From: Marinilabiliaceae bacterium | Lineage (GTDB): Bacteria > Bacteroidota > Bacteroidia > Bacteroidales > Marinilabiliaceae | Assembly (NCBI GenBank): GCA_016342595.1 | Contig: JAEINY010000021.1 | Location: 1 to 42,756 of the forward strand | Direction of reading: 5' to 3' | DNA length: 42,756 nt | Shown here: positions 26,845-34,233 of the stretch, in pieces | Numbering within the stretch: the stretch's first letter is position 1 | How the letters are laid out: the number at the start of each line of letters is the position of its first letter | Position numbers and translations under genes: made by a program | Notes under the pieces: model-generated | Database searches by the model: none | The model's input: only the letters and a program-made list of their open reading frames with translations | What the model was told of the DNA's origin: nothing

Positions 26845-27252
26845 ATGTTAGAATTTAAAGATTACTTCGACGAGAAGAAATGTTACATTGCTCAGCTTAT
26901 CAAAATGGCTAATGCTGATGAACAACTCAATATGGCTGAAAACATGTGGCTTAATTTTGTCACGGTTAGTATGGGTATTACGCCCGGTGATCTCAATGAA
27001 ATATCCCAAAACCTGGAAAAGTTTCATTTTTCAGCCCCGCTGGATGAGAAGGAACGCTTTTTTATGTTTTTCAGAATGATACAATTAATGAAAGTTGATT
27101 TAAACATCAATCAAAAAGAACTGGAATTGTGTCGTGAGATGGGATTAAAACTACATATAACCGGCGAAAAGGTAGACAAAGTATTGGCCTATGTAAAAGA
27201 AAACGAGCGAAAACTCATCACTTTTGATGATGTTTGTGCGTTAATTAAATAA
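26845..27252 (+). CDS. TerB-like domain protein
   Basis: This is a 135-aa helical, probably cytoplasmic protein resembling the tellurite-resistance TerB-like fold. It starts with YIAQLIKMANADEQLNMAE, where the acidic turn after the first helix is typical, and has a second acidic loop near VDLNINQKELELCREMG. The family is associated with envelope stress and metal responses, but single TerB-like proteins have no fixed role. The frame is open from a TTG at 26827; the ATG at 26845 is preferred. A TATACTTG element at 26811 is a near match to the -7 consensus. It is divergent from the kinase operon and followed by a strong terminator. Confidence 0.75.
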   Translation: MLEFKDYFDEKKCYIAQLIKMANADEQLNMAENMWLNFVTVSMGITPGDLNEISQNLEKFHFSAPLDEKERFFMFFRMIQLMKVDLNINQKELELCREMGLKLHITGEKVDKVLAYVKENERKLITFDDVCALIK

Positions 27253-27255
27253 CAC

Positions 27256-27289
27256 AAAAAAAGGGAAGTAACGTTTTACTTCCCTTTTT
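27256..27289. terminator. Bidirectional Rho-independent terminator
   Basis: AAAAAGGGAAGTAA and TTACTTCCCTTTTT form a near-perfect stem with A- and T-tracts on either side. It therefore works for both the TerB-like gene and the convergent outer-membrane protein gene. Confidence 0.88.
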
Positions 27290-27312
27290 GCATAGGCACC
27301 TATACAAAAAAA

Positions 27313-29751
27313 TTAAAACTCCTCTTCCATTCCTCCACTATCATTGCCGCGGTTTCCATTGCGGCGTTTTTGTATAAAATTATTGATTCGATAACTCAAT
27401 GTAAAGCTAATGACCGGGGCACTTCGAATGCGCTTTTGATAATTGTAAAAATCCGGTTCCTCGGTAATGGATTCGTGCCTGGCCGTTCCAAACAAATCTC
27501 TGGCTTGTAGCGTGGCTGATAATTTCCGATCCATGAAATCCATTCTAAAAGCTGCATTAAGGGTATAATATCCTTTTGATTCACCCTGGGATGTAATGGA
27601 AGGGCTGTCATAATTACCATTAAACTGTAACTGTGACCGCTTATTTAATCTAAATGTATTGTTAACACGACTACTCCAATTGAAAGAGCTCCGCTCAAAT
27701 GATTCATCATTTTTGACTCCCTCGATCCGGTAATCGTAAATATTACCCATTAAATTTACTTCCCACCATTTAAACAAGGGCACATTATACATGGCTTCAA
27801 GCCCTAATGCATAATCAGTACCGACATTCGCCACAGTACTCAATAATATGCCTTCTTCGTAAACACTTTTAATGCGTTCGACCTTGTTATGCGTTACTCT
27901 ATAATAAGCTTCCAATGACAATTGAGATTTTTCCCATTGTTTCAGATATGCCAATTCCAGGGCATCGATGTATTCAGGCTTTAAGTCGGGATTCCCTTGC
28001 CTCACATTATACATATCCTCCCAGGTAATAAAGGGCTCTAAATAATAGCCCCGTGGCCGATCAATGCGACGGGAATAACTCGCCATGACCTGGTGATCTT
28101 TAGGTAGTTTATATGATAAGTGCAAGGTAGGGAAATAATCGAAACGATCAATAGTATAACGATCATTTTCCTTAACAGAGGTGATTTCCCTGAACGTATA
28201 TTCACCTCTTAGCCCGGCTTGATAGCCAAAATTACCCAGGTTACCATTGTAGGTGGTATATAAAGCATAGATATTACGATTGTATTTGGTATTGTTACTC
28301 TTATCACTTTGTAAGATAAGATCCTGCTGATCGGACTCATACCAATATAATTCTGTGACATCCTCACTTTCACTGGATCGTCCCTGAAATCCCGCTTCGA
28401 ACTTATCAGACTCGCCAACCGGTTTTGTATAATCCAATCTTAACTCCCATCGGCCCGACGGGCCTTTCTCAGTCGTTTTAGATCCATCATTAATAATGCC
28501 TGCCGCATCCTGTAATACATTTTTCGAAAACTCATCCCCATCCCGATAACGGTAGTTTACCTGAGCATTCAATTCGTGACCCTTTTGAGCAAATTTATGT
28601 TGATAATTACCTGTTATAGAAACATAATCACCTCCTCGTTCGGAATCATTCAAGCTCAATTCCTCTACCAGATCATCCTCCGGCATTGTTGTGGTCAAAT
28701 AATTCAGCTCTGAATTACTTTTCATTTGATAATTGCCATAGCGTAATCCCACTGAAAAGAAATCACGTTGGGTGATGTCCCAATCAAAACCAGTGCGCAA
28801 TCCTCCTCCGTTGTAGCTGCGTTCATTATCTCCGTCGGCTTTAATAATGGTTGTTATGCCATCAGCAGTCGTTCGTCTTTCACTGTAACTCTCACCAGGA
28901 AAAGGACGATTATTATAATCACCCCCAATGTAAAAGTTAGTCCTTTTCTTCCGCCAATTCAATAAAAAGTCACCCCCATAACTCCCAAAAGAGCCACCTT
29001 TCAGATTCACCAATCCTTGCACACCCTGAGTGCGGTTCTTTTTAGTGATGATATTGATAATCCCAGCTGTACCATCGGGTTGGTATTTAGCCGATGGATT
29101 GGTAATAATCTCAATATTCTCAATGGTTGAAGCCGGTGTTTGACGCAAGGCATCACTGGGTTCCAATACCGTTGGTTTCCCATCAATTAAAACGGTAAAA
29201 CCGGTGCTTCCACGCAAGGACACATTCCCTTCGATATCCACTCGCACGGAAGGCACATTTTCCAATACTTCAATGGCCGATAAGGACGCTGATGTCATCT
29301 GTTTACCCACTGAAACCACTTTTTTATCAATCTTAAATTCCACCGACTGACGTTCGGCCACCACTTCCACTTCATCTAAAGCAGTACGACCAGCCCCGAG
29401 TTTTATCTCCCCCAGATCAACCAGGGTTCTGCCACGATCGATAATGATATCATCAAATCGGTTATCCTCATAGCCCATGAATGACACCACAATGTAAAAA
29501 GATCCAGGCTTCAGCCCTTTTATCTTAAATTCACCGTTCTGATCACTTATGGTTCCGGTGATCACAGAATTGTCAATGCTACTATAAATAGCTACTGTGG
29601 CATACTCTACCGGTTGTTTCGACTTGCCATCGAACACCTTTCCCTTAACGATGCCTTCCTTGTCTGGCTCAACAGGTTTATTTCCCATAATATTTGGAAA
29701 AATAAGTAACTGCACCAATACAAAAACTGTAATTAATTGTTTATTCAACAT
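27313..29751 (-). CDS. Outer-membrane beta-barrel protein, OMP_b-brl_3 / TonB-receptor-like
   Basis: This is an 812-aa outer-membrane protein. It has a signal peptide (~1-22), a carboxypeptidase-regulatory-like domain (~32-115, with GFYIVVSFMGYED-like strands), a plug-like domain (~125-240) with ENVPSVRVDIEGNVSLRG, TVLIDGKPTVL and AGIINIITKK, and a long barrel. The plug resembles the family usually annotated as outer membrane beta-barrel family protein rather than SusC. After the last barrel strand (ISFTLSYRI) is a hydrophilic Gly/Asn/Glu-rich tail ending MEEEF, which is unusual for a barrel. The start at 29751 is fixed by a strong Shine-Dalgarno-like AAAAGGAGAT immediately before ATG, rare in this window. 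The substrate is unknown. Confidence 0.9.
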   Translation of the reverse strand: MLNKQLITVFVLVQLLIFPNIMGNKPVEPDKEGIVKGKVFDGKSKQPVEYATVAIYSSIDNSVITGTISDQNGEFKIKGLKPGSFYIVVSFMGYEDNRFDDIIIDRGRTLVDLGEIKLGAGRTALDEVEVVAERQSVEFKIDKKVVSVGKQMTSASLSAIEVLENVPSVRVDIEGNVSLRGSTGFTVLIDGKPTVLEPSDALRQTPASTIENIEIITNPSAKYQPDGTAGIINIITKKNRTQGVQGLVNLKGGSFGSYGGDFLLNWRKKRTNFYIGGDYNNRPFPGESYSERRTTADGITTIIKADGDNERSYNGGGLRTGFDWDITQRDFFSVGLRYGNYQMKSNSELNYLTTTMPEDDLVEELSLNDSERGGDYVSITGNYQHKFAQKGHELNAQVNYRYRDGDEFSKNVLQDAAGIINDGSKTTEKGPSGRWELRLDYTKPVGESDKFEAGFQGRSSESEDVTELYWYESDQQDLILQSDKSNNTKYNRNIYALYTTYNGNLGNFGYQAGLRGEYTFREITSVKENDRYTIDRFDYFPTLHLSYKLPKDHQVMASYSRRIDRPRGYYLEPFITWEDMYNVRQGNPDLKPEYIDALELAYLKQWEKSQLSLEAYYRVTHNKVERIKSVYEEGILLSTVANVGTDYALGLEAMYNVPLFKWWEVNLMGNIYDYRIEGVKNDESFERSSFNWSSRVNNTFRLNKRSQLQFNGNYDSPSITSQGESKGYYTLNAAFRMDFMDRKLSATLQARDLFGTARHESITEEPDFYNYQKRIRSAPVISFTLSYRINNFIQKRRNGNRGNDSGGMEEEF

Positions 29752-29761
29752 ATCTCCTTTT
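29752..29761 (-). promoter_or_regulatory. Strong ribosome-binding site deciding the start at 29751
   Basis: Read on the minus strand, AAAAGGAGAT abuts the ATG. This GGAG lies only two bases from the ATG, closer than ideal, but it is the clearest SD-like sequence in the window. The longer open frame, to 29823, lacks such support. Confidence 0.5.
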
Positions 29762-29970
29762 CCTTGATAAATCCATATGATAAGACGTCTTTCTAATAAT
29801 AAACCATCACTATTCTTAAACAAAAGTTACGCAAGAAAGTGCGATCGCCACTTAATTGCTCTTTTTCTGATGATTATAAATACATAATTGAAACTCTCTG
29901 AATTGAAAATAAGAGTCCTTCAGGTATTACTCAGTTTTTTTTACCTTCGTCACTTCAAAATAATCAGACC

Positions 29971-30792
29971 ATGACACTGTCACAAGAAGAATTAAAACGC
30001 TTTGCGCGTCACACCATATTACCGGAGATTGGTATCGAGGGGCAAGTAAAATTGAAGAAGGCCTCCGTATTAATTATTGGAACCGGCGGACTTGGGTCGC
30101 CTATTGCTTTATACCTGGCTGCTTCAGGTATCGGCCACATGGGATTAGTTGATTTTGATGTAGTGGATGAGAGCAATTTACAGCGTCAGATCCTACATGG
30201 CACTTCGAACATTGGCAGTAGTAAACTGACATCCGCAGCTGAAAGCATTCAAGAAATCAATCCATTTGTAAAACTGGATCTTTACAACGAAATACTGACC
30301 TCCGAAAATGCGCTGAGTATTATCAAAAAATATGATGTGGTGACAGACGGAACAGATAATTTTCAAACCCGTTACCTTATCAACGATGCCTGTGTATTAA
30401 CCGGCAAACCCAATGTCTTTGGCTCTATTCGTCAGTTTGAAGGACAAGCCAGTGTATATTGGGCTGAACAAGGCCCCTGTTACCGTTGTTTATTTCCGGA
30501 GCCCCCGTCGCCGGGCAGTGTGCCTTCAGGTGCGGAAGCTGGTGTGATAGGTGTTCTGCCCGGTGTTATTGGCACTTTACAAGCCACCGAGGTGATCAAA
30601 GTGATTCTGGGCATTGGTGAGCCACTTATTGGCCGACTGCTGAACTACGACGCTTTAAAACTATCATTTAATGAAGTGAAGTTCATGAAAGATCCGGATT
30701 GCCCTATCTGTGGAGAGCACCCAAGCATCACAAAATTAATTGACTATGATACTTTTTGTGGCATTAACAATGAAACTAAAATGGAAAACTAG
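29971..30792 (+). CDS. MoeB/ThiF-type adenylyltransferase
   Basis: This is a 273-aa E1-like enzyme that adenylates the C-terminus of a ubiquitin-like sulfur carrier (ThiS or MoaD type). The nucleotide loop GTGGLGSP (~37-44), the segment VDESNLQRQ with the arginine finger, and DGTDNFQTRY are all present. Zinc ligands are visible as CYRC (170-173) and CPIC (244-247). The position usually occupied by a conserved cysteine in PSCAE is Gly187 here (PSGAEAG), and there is no C-terminal rhodanese domain. It therefore resembles stand-alone MoeB rather than the fused MoeB-rhodanese form. No thi or moa genes are nearby. A TACCTTCG element at 29942 may be its -7 box. Confidence 0.9.
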   Translation: MTLSQEELKRFARHTILPEIGIEGQVKLKKASVLIIGTGGLGSPIALYLAASGIGHMGLVDFDVVDESNLQRQILHGTSNIGSSKLTSAAESIQEINPFVKLDLYNEILTSENALSIIKKYDVVTDGTDNFQTRYLINDACVLTGKPNVFGSIRQFEGQASVYWAEQGPCYRCLFPEPPSPGSVPSGAEAGVIGVLPGVIGTLQATEVIKVILGIGEPLIGRLLNYDALKLSFNEVKFMKDPDCPICGEHPSITKLIDYDTFCGINNETKMEN

Positions 30793-30854
30793 TGGAATGA
30801 TTTGTATATTATAGCATTTATTATTCCAGGGGTATGTTTTACACAAACTAATTG

Positions 30855-31165
30855 TAACACAGAGTCTTCAAGCCTTGATATGCTAACAAAAGCAGAGATA
30901 ACGCTGAGAAAAAGGTAACACAGAGTTACACAAAGAAGCCACAGAGCAAAACAACAAGTTGTTTCTAAAAGCACAAAAGATTGCCATCGCCCTTGTTATT
31001 ATTTCGAATCCAGTGATAAAATCCGTGTTAATCTGTGTAATCTGTGTAATCTGTGGTTAAAAAAGAGTTATATAGTAGCCGCACAGAGGATAATGCAAAT
31101 ACCAAAAACAATTTCGTATTGAGATCACGGAGGTGGTTTCGCTTCGCTTCAACCGGAATGCACTG
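30855..31165. repeat. Degenerate dispersed repeat cluster, copy d
   Basis: This is the first part of the long gene-free stretch 30793-31869. It contains words shared with the copies at 2171 and 6761: GTAACACAGAG, GAGAAAAAGGTAACACAGAG, TTACACAAAG, CACAGAGCAAAAC and, near 31140, TTTCGCTTCGCTTCAACCGG. A 9-bp tandem repeat is embedded at 31021-31056. No coding frame is convincing. Confidence 0.55.
31021..31056. repeat. Short 9-bp tandem repeat
   Basis: Four adjacent 9-mers are seen: ATCCGTGTT, AATCTGTGT twice, then AATCTGTGG. They are embedded in the repeat-rich spacer before the TlpA-like gene. Confidence 0.7.
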
Positions 31166-31392
31166 CTATATAATTAACACCTGAATTTATTCATTTTTGT
31201 GTATTATGCTCGATAGTATAACCTGCCATCCAAGGTGCGATCCGCCTAATTGCAATAGCGTTAATAACGGTGTAATGGAGGCAAACAGAAAGAAAATCTG
31301 TTTGATTCCGTCTTAGAACTCATAGGTTTTTGGGAACCAAAATCCATGAAGTTCTTGAACGGAAGAGTTTATAAAAAACTCCATTCCATAGT

Positions 31393-31425
31393 CTCCCCAT
31401 TTGGGGAGATCCCGGTTCACCGGGA
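31393..31425. repeat. Adjacent twin hairpins
   Basis: CTCCCC-atttgGGGGAG-type arms at 31393-31408 are followed one base later by TCCCGG-ttca-CCGGGA at 31410-31425. The layout resembles the hairpin and G-rich motif at 37480-37520. A dispersed palindromic element is likely; no neighbouring gene ends here, so a terminator is less likely. Confidence 0.55.
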
Positions 31426-31542
31426 GAGCACTTATATAAAAAGAGTTGATTAGGTGTTGTCGAAGTTCAAATTGTGAAAAAGAACATGTGAAAATAAGTA
31501 CTATAATTTACTTTGCTTCCTATCAAATAAATTTTTTCTCTA

Positions 31543-31639
31543 AACCGCGAATTACGCTAATTAAACGAATTATTAAAATTTCTGGTAATTAACGTTTTCC
31601 GGCGGAAACGAATTCGTGTAATTCGTTAAATTCGCGGTT
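31543..31639. repeat. 97-bp imperfect inverted repeat
   Basis: The left arm AACCGCGAATTACG and the right arm ending ATTCGCGGTT pair over about 29 bp with a few mismatches. The apex carries a second hairpin built from GTTTTCCG and CGGAAAC. The GAATT word recurs throughout. This type of long palindromic intergenic element looks mobile or structural rather than coding. Confidence 0.65.
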
Positions 31640-31835
31640 CCATTAAAGAAAACTGCGAAGCAGTTGATATATTGTAATTAGGTGTTTCATATATCAGTAG
31701 GTGGCACCATTAATAAATACTTAAACTTGCAATTTGTCGCACTAGTGATATGGACAGGCTGAACATTCAGCCATCTTTTTTACAATGATACAAGAATACT
31801 AATACTGTACATCTGATTGCCTTAAATTAATTGGC

Positions 31836-31843
31836 TATCTTTG
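31836..31843 (+). promoter_or_regulatory. Promoter -7 box of the TlpA-like gene
   Basis: TATCTTTG matches TAnnTTTG exactly and lies 27 bases before the ATG at 31870. A TTG at 31817-31819 is 16 bp upstream, slightly shorter than the usual spacing to a -33 element. Confidence 0.55.
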
Positions 31844-31869
31844 CATGAAACAATAAAGATCTACTGAGA

Positions 31870-32403
31870 ATGAGATATACACTAGCGATATTCATACTAT
31901 TAACCGGCCTATCCACTCCTTCCTTTAGCCAGGGATTAAAGGTAGGACAGAAAGCACCAGAAATAATCCAGAATACACTTACGGGTGAAGAACTCAAATT
32001 ATCATCCCTACAAGGCAAAGTGGTGTTGATTGATTTCTGGGCCTCGTGGTGTGGCCCCTGCCGTAAGGAAAATGTGCATGTGGTCAGTGCCTATCAAAAA
32101 TTTAAGGATGCCACCTTTAAAAAGGGAACAGGTTTTACCATTTATAGTGTTTCGATGGATGTGAAAAAAGAGGCCTGGGAAAAAGCCATTGCAGAAGATC
32201 AACTGGAGTGGCCCTACCACGTGAGTGATTTAAAAGGCTGGCGCAATGCAGCTGCAAAAGAATATGGGGTACGTGGTATTCCGGCCAATTTTCTCATTGA
32301 TGGCGAAGGTACCATTATTGCCATTAACCTGCGAGGTGCCAACCTGGAATCGAAACTGCGGAAATTGGTGAAGAAGCAGTGGTTGCCTTTTTGGAATGAA
32401 TAA
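31870..32403 (+). CDS. TlpA-like periplasmic thioredoxin
   Basis: This is a 177-aa thiol-disulfide oxidoreductase with a signal peptide (~1-19, ending TPSFSQ), so it acts in the periplasm. The thioredoxin-fold domain (AhpC/TSA-Redoxin type) carries the active site FWASWCGPCRKEN near residues 56-68 and the cis-proline region YGVRGIPANFLI near residue 140. The stretch VGQKAPEIIQNTLTGEELKL before it is typical of TlpA/ResA proteins. A reducing role in cytochrome c maturation or in respiration is possible, but no such genes adjoin. A -7 box precedes it at 31836. No clear terminator follows. Confidence 0.92.
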   Translation: MRYTLAIFILLTGLSTPSFSQGLKVGQKAPEIIQNTLTGEELKLSSLQGKVVLIDFWASWCGPCRKENVHVVSAYQKFKDATFKKGTGFTIYSVSMDVKKEAWEKAIAEDQLEWPYHVSDLKGWRNAAAKEYGVRGIPANFLIDGEGTIIAINLRGANLESKLRKLVKKQWLPFWNE

Positions 32404-32514
32404 TTATTAGGAGTAATACCGATTACCATTGTAATAAGCAAAATGCTTTAGCAATCAGGTCGTACAGCTCTTGCTTGCGTTGTTCTGATGTAGTTTTCAT
32501 GCCAGCAAAAAAAG

Positions 32515-32545
32515 ATAGGCATTAAGTTGTTTACATGATGCCTAT
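32515..32545. repeat. Hairpin ATAGGCAT / ATGCCTAT
   Basis: This perfect 8-bp inverted repeat has a 15-nt loop, in the spacer between the TlpA-like gene and the transposase remnant. A short minus-strand frame of 25 codons (32423-32500) lies beside it. That frame is too short to call. Confidence 0.5.
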
Positions 32546-32630
32546 GCGCACAAGCTTACCTCTCTACTGCGCGAATCCTTTCGAGTGGGCTTACCATTAA
32601 ATGAAATAATCCAATGTATTACAAAGCATC

Positions 32631-32740
32631 TTGGGTGACGCACCCACACCGGTTGGGCAGTGCACCCCATCAACTTGGGCAGGCTGCCTAAACCCTTTGG
32701 ATGACCTGCCCACTGAGACTGGGCGCCCTACCCAATATTA
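32631..32740. repeat. Tandem array of five 22-bp imperfect palindromes
   Basis: Five adjacent units start at 32631, 32653, 32675, 32697 and 32719, exactly 22 bp each. The shared core is close to TTGGGCAGnCTGCCCAA, an almost perfect 17-bp dyad, followed by about five variable bases. Individual units form short hairpins such as GGGTG/CACCC and GGCAG/CTGCC. The unit length is not a multiple of three and no frame runs through cleanly, so it is not a protein repeat. It shares design, but not sequence, with arrays at 37757 and 14733. Confidence 0.8.
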
Positions 32741-32892
32741 TTAACCAGACTCGCGTTGGAACGGGGAAAATAGAACCGTGGTTCAATTACAAGTCGCTTT
32801 TTTTGACTTCGCGATCAATTAATCTCAGCAGTTATTTAAACTTCCGACAAGTTCATACAGGGATGCACACAGCCAACCATTTCCTAATCTAA

Positions 32893-33120
32893 AAAGACGA
32901 ACAGGCTATCAAAGCCTTAAAAAATCTACCCAATCTGCAGGATGATTTTAGAATAAGACTAATTAAGGATAAATTAGTGTGTATCCTTCCATACAGCCCT
33001 GAACTGAATCCTTCTGAAAAAACATGGCACTACATAAAACAGAATTTTAAGAATAAGGTATTTGAGAACCTAACAAATGTCAGAACGTGGTTAAAAATGA
33101 CCTACCTGAAAATAAAGTGA
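32893..33120 (+). pseudogene. IS630-type transposase remnant (C-terminal fragment)
   Basis: A frame with no start codon runs from 32893 to a stop at 33118-33120, about 75 codons. It encodes the C-terminal hallmark of IS630/Tc1-mariner (DDE_3) transposases, LPYSPELNPSEKTWHYIKQ, including the final catalytic acidic residue region. The N-terminal DDE part and the helix-turn-helix are missing, and a stop codon bounds the fragment upstream. No intact element ends are seen. It is a relic of past insertion, lying about 150 bp from the palindrome array. Confidence 0.85.
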
Positions 33121-33200
33121 TATCAATTACACGTAACAAATTATACACTGATGCTTTTATCAATCACCTTATTATTTAATTGGTATAATTTGAAATATAA

Positions 33201-33243
33201 AGAGGTTACCCAAAAAGAAAAATGGACAACCTCTCATCTTTTT
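33201..33243. terminator. Possible terminator hairpin
   Basis: AGAGGTT and AACCTCT form a 7-bp stem with a 20-nt loop, followed on the plus strand by CATCTTTTT. It lies next to the stop of the minus-strand lipoprotein gene and may end that operon. Confidence 0.35.
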
Positions 33244-33550
33244 ATTGGCATACTGCAGCCATTTTCGCCTCTTCAATCAATTTTTGAGTATAATTATCAA
33301 TTTCCAATTTTAATGACATAAATTGTTCATTGCTACCAGAAGGACTACAGAGTTTCACAATTTCATCATCTGAGTCATACCGTTCTCCATTATACACATA
33401 ATAGCACTCTCCTTCATCAGGACAGCACGTTGATATATCAGCTGTCGGACATTGAGAAAGAGGTGTTTCATCGCATGTTTCTTCATTATCTTTTTCGCAC
33501 GCAGCCAACGATAGTAACAACGGCAGTAGGAAAATCAAGCCCTTTTTCAT
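33242..33550 (-). CDS. Small cysteine-rich lipoprotein
   Basis: This is a 102-aa protein with a lipoprotein signal peptide: a hydrophobic segment, then lipobox LAAC with acylated C18. The mature part is acidic and has seven further cysteines, clustered as ETC, QC, TCC, EC, LC and a C-terminal VCQ. Several disulfides in the periplasm or on the cell surface are likely. No family is recognised. It is the last gene after an AsmA-family protein and a membrane-anchored DsbA-like oxidoreductase in the same direction, which would be a natural disulfide-forming partner by inference. Confidence 0.75.
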   Translation of the reverse strand: MKKGLIFLLPLLLSLAACEKDNEETCDETPLSQCPTADISTCCPDEGECYYVYNGERYDSDDEIVKLCSPSGSNEQFMSLKLEIDNYTQKLIEEAKMAAVCQ

Positions 33551-33600
33551 GACAATATATTTAAGTTTAATTTCTATACAAAAATCAATAATGCTGCAAG

Positions 33601-34221
33601 CTATTTATTTTTTAATAAACTTTCAAACTCATCAAAGGTCTTATACCCTTTTATCACTTCTTTGTTTATCAAAAATGTAGGTGTACCTTGTGAATTAAGC
33701 TCATTTAAGTCTTCAATATTGATTTTAATCTTTTTATAATCTTCATGCATAATAACACACTCAGCAACATTTGAATTTGTATTAATGTAACCATCAATTA
33801 ATGTTTGAAAATGCTCCGAGTAAATTATTTTATTGTTATGCAATAGCAGCTTATGAAGCGGTTGTAAATTGCCAAACTCACTAATGCAATAGACCGTTTG
33901 ATAAGCTTCCATAGCTTTTTTGTCAAAAATAGAGCACACCAACCTAAGAATGACTTTCACCCGTTTCGAAGCTATATAAGCACTGTCTAATTTAGGATAA
34001 ACCTCCTTAGCAAATTTCTGACAAAAGGAACAGTTATAATTGAAATATACAATTATTGAGTTCTGTACTTCAATATCTCCAAAAACAATATCATGTTCTT
34101 TTATTTGAGCTACTTCTTCAATTATATTTGAGTTAATCCTATATTCATATAAATATATAGTACCTCCAATAAGGCAAAAGCAAATTACCAGTAACGAGAC
34201 CAGTTTGTTCTTTTTTGACAT
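33601..34221 (-). CDS. Membrane-anchored DsbA-like thiol oxidoreductase
   Basis: This is a 206-aa protein with one N-terminal membrane span (~8-25, LVSLLVICFCLIGGTIYLY) and a periplasmic thioredoxin-like domain. The active site is C64-S-F-C67 in FNYNCSFCQKF. A helical insertion follows, and the cis-proline motif is QGTPTFLINKEVIKGY near residues 178-193. The CSFC dipeptide and the inserted helices fit the DsbA / Thioredoxin_4 group rather than TlpA. It starts 12 bases after the AsmA-like gene and precedes a small Cys-rich lipoprotein, so it is probably the oxidase or isomerase for that product. Confidence 0.85.
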   Translation of the reverse strand: MSKKNKLVSLLVICFCLIGGTIYLYEYRINSNIIEEVAQIKEHDIVFGDIEVQNSIIVYFNYNCSFCQKFAKEVYPKLDSAYIASKRVKVILRLVCSIFDKKAMEAYQTVYCISEFGNLQPLHKLLLHNNKIIYSEHFQTLIDGYINTNSNVAECVIMHEDYKKIKINIEDLNELNSQGTPTFLINKEVIKGYKTFDEFESLLKNK

Positions 34222-34233
34222 AAGGCATTAGTA

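Noticed and set aside
30789-30974. 61-codon minus-strand frame
   Set aside because: It lies within repeat-derived sequence, has Cys/Leu-rich low-complexity character and no conserved start context.
32423-32500. 25-codon minus-strand frame starting MKTTSEQRKQ
   Set aside because: It is too short and isolated, with no ribosome-binding or promoter context; it may be a fragment of an old insertion.
32631-32740. Possible CRISPR array
   Set aside because: Units are contiguous with no unique spacers of 30 bp or more, are imperfect, and no cas genes are present.
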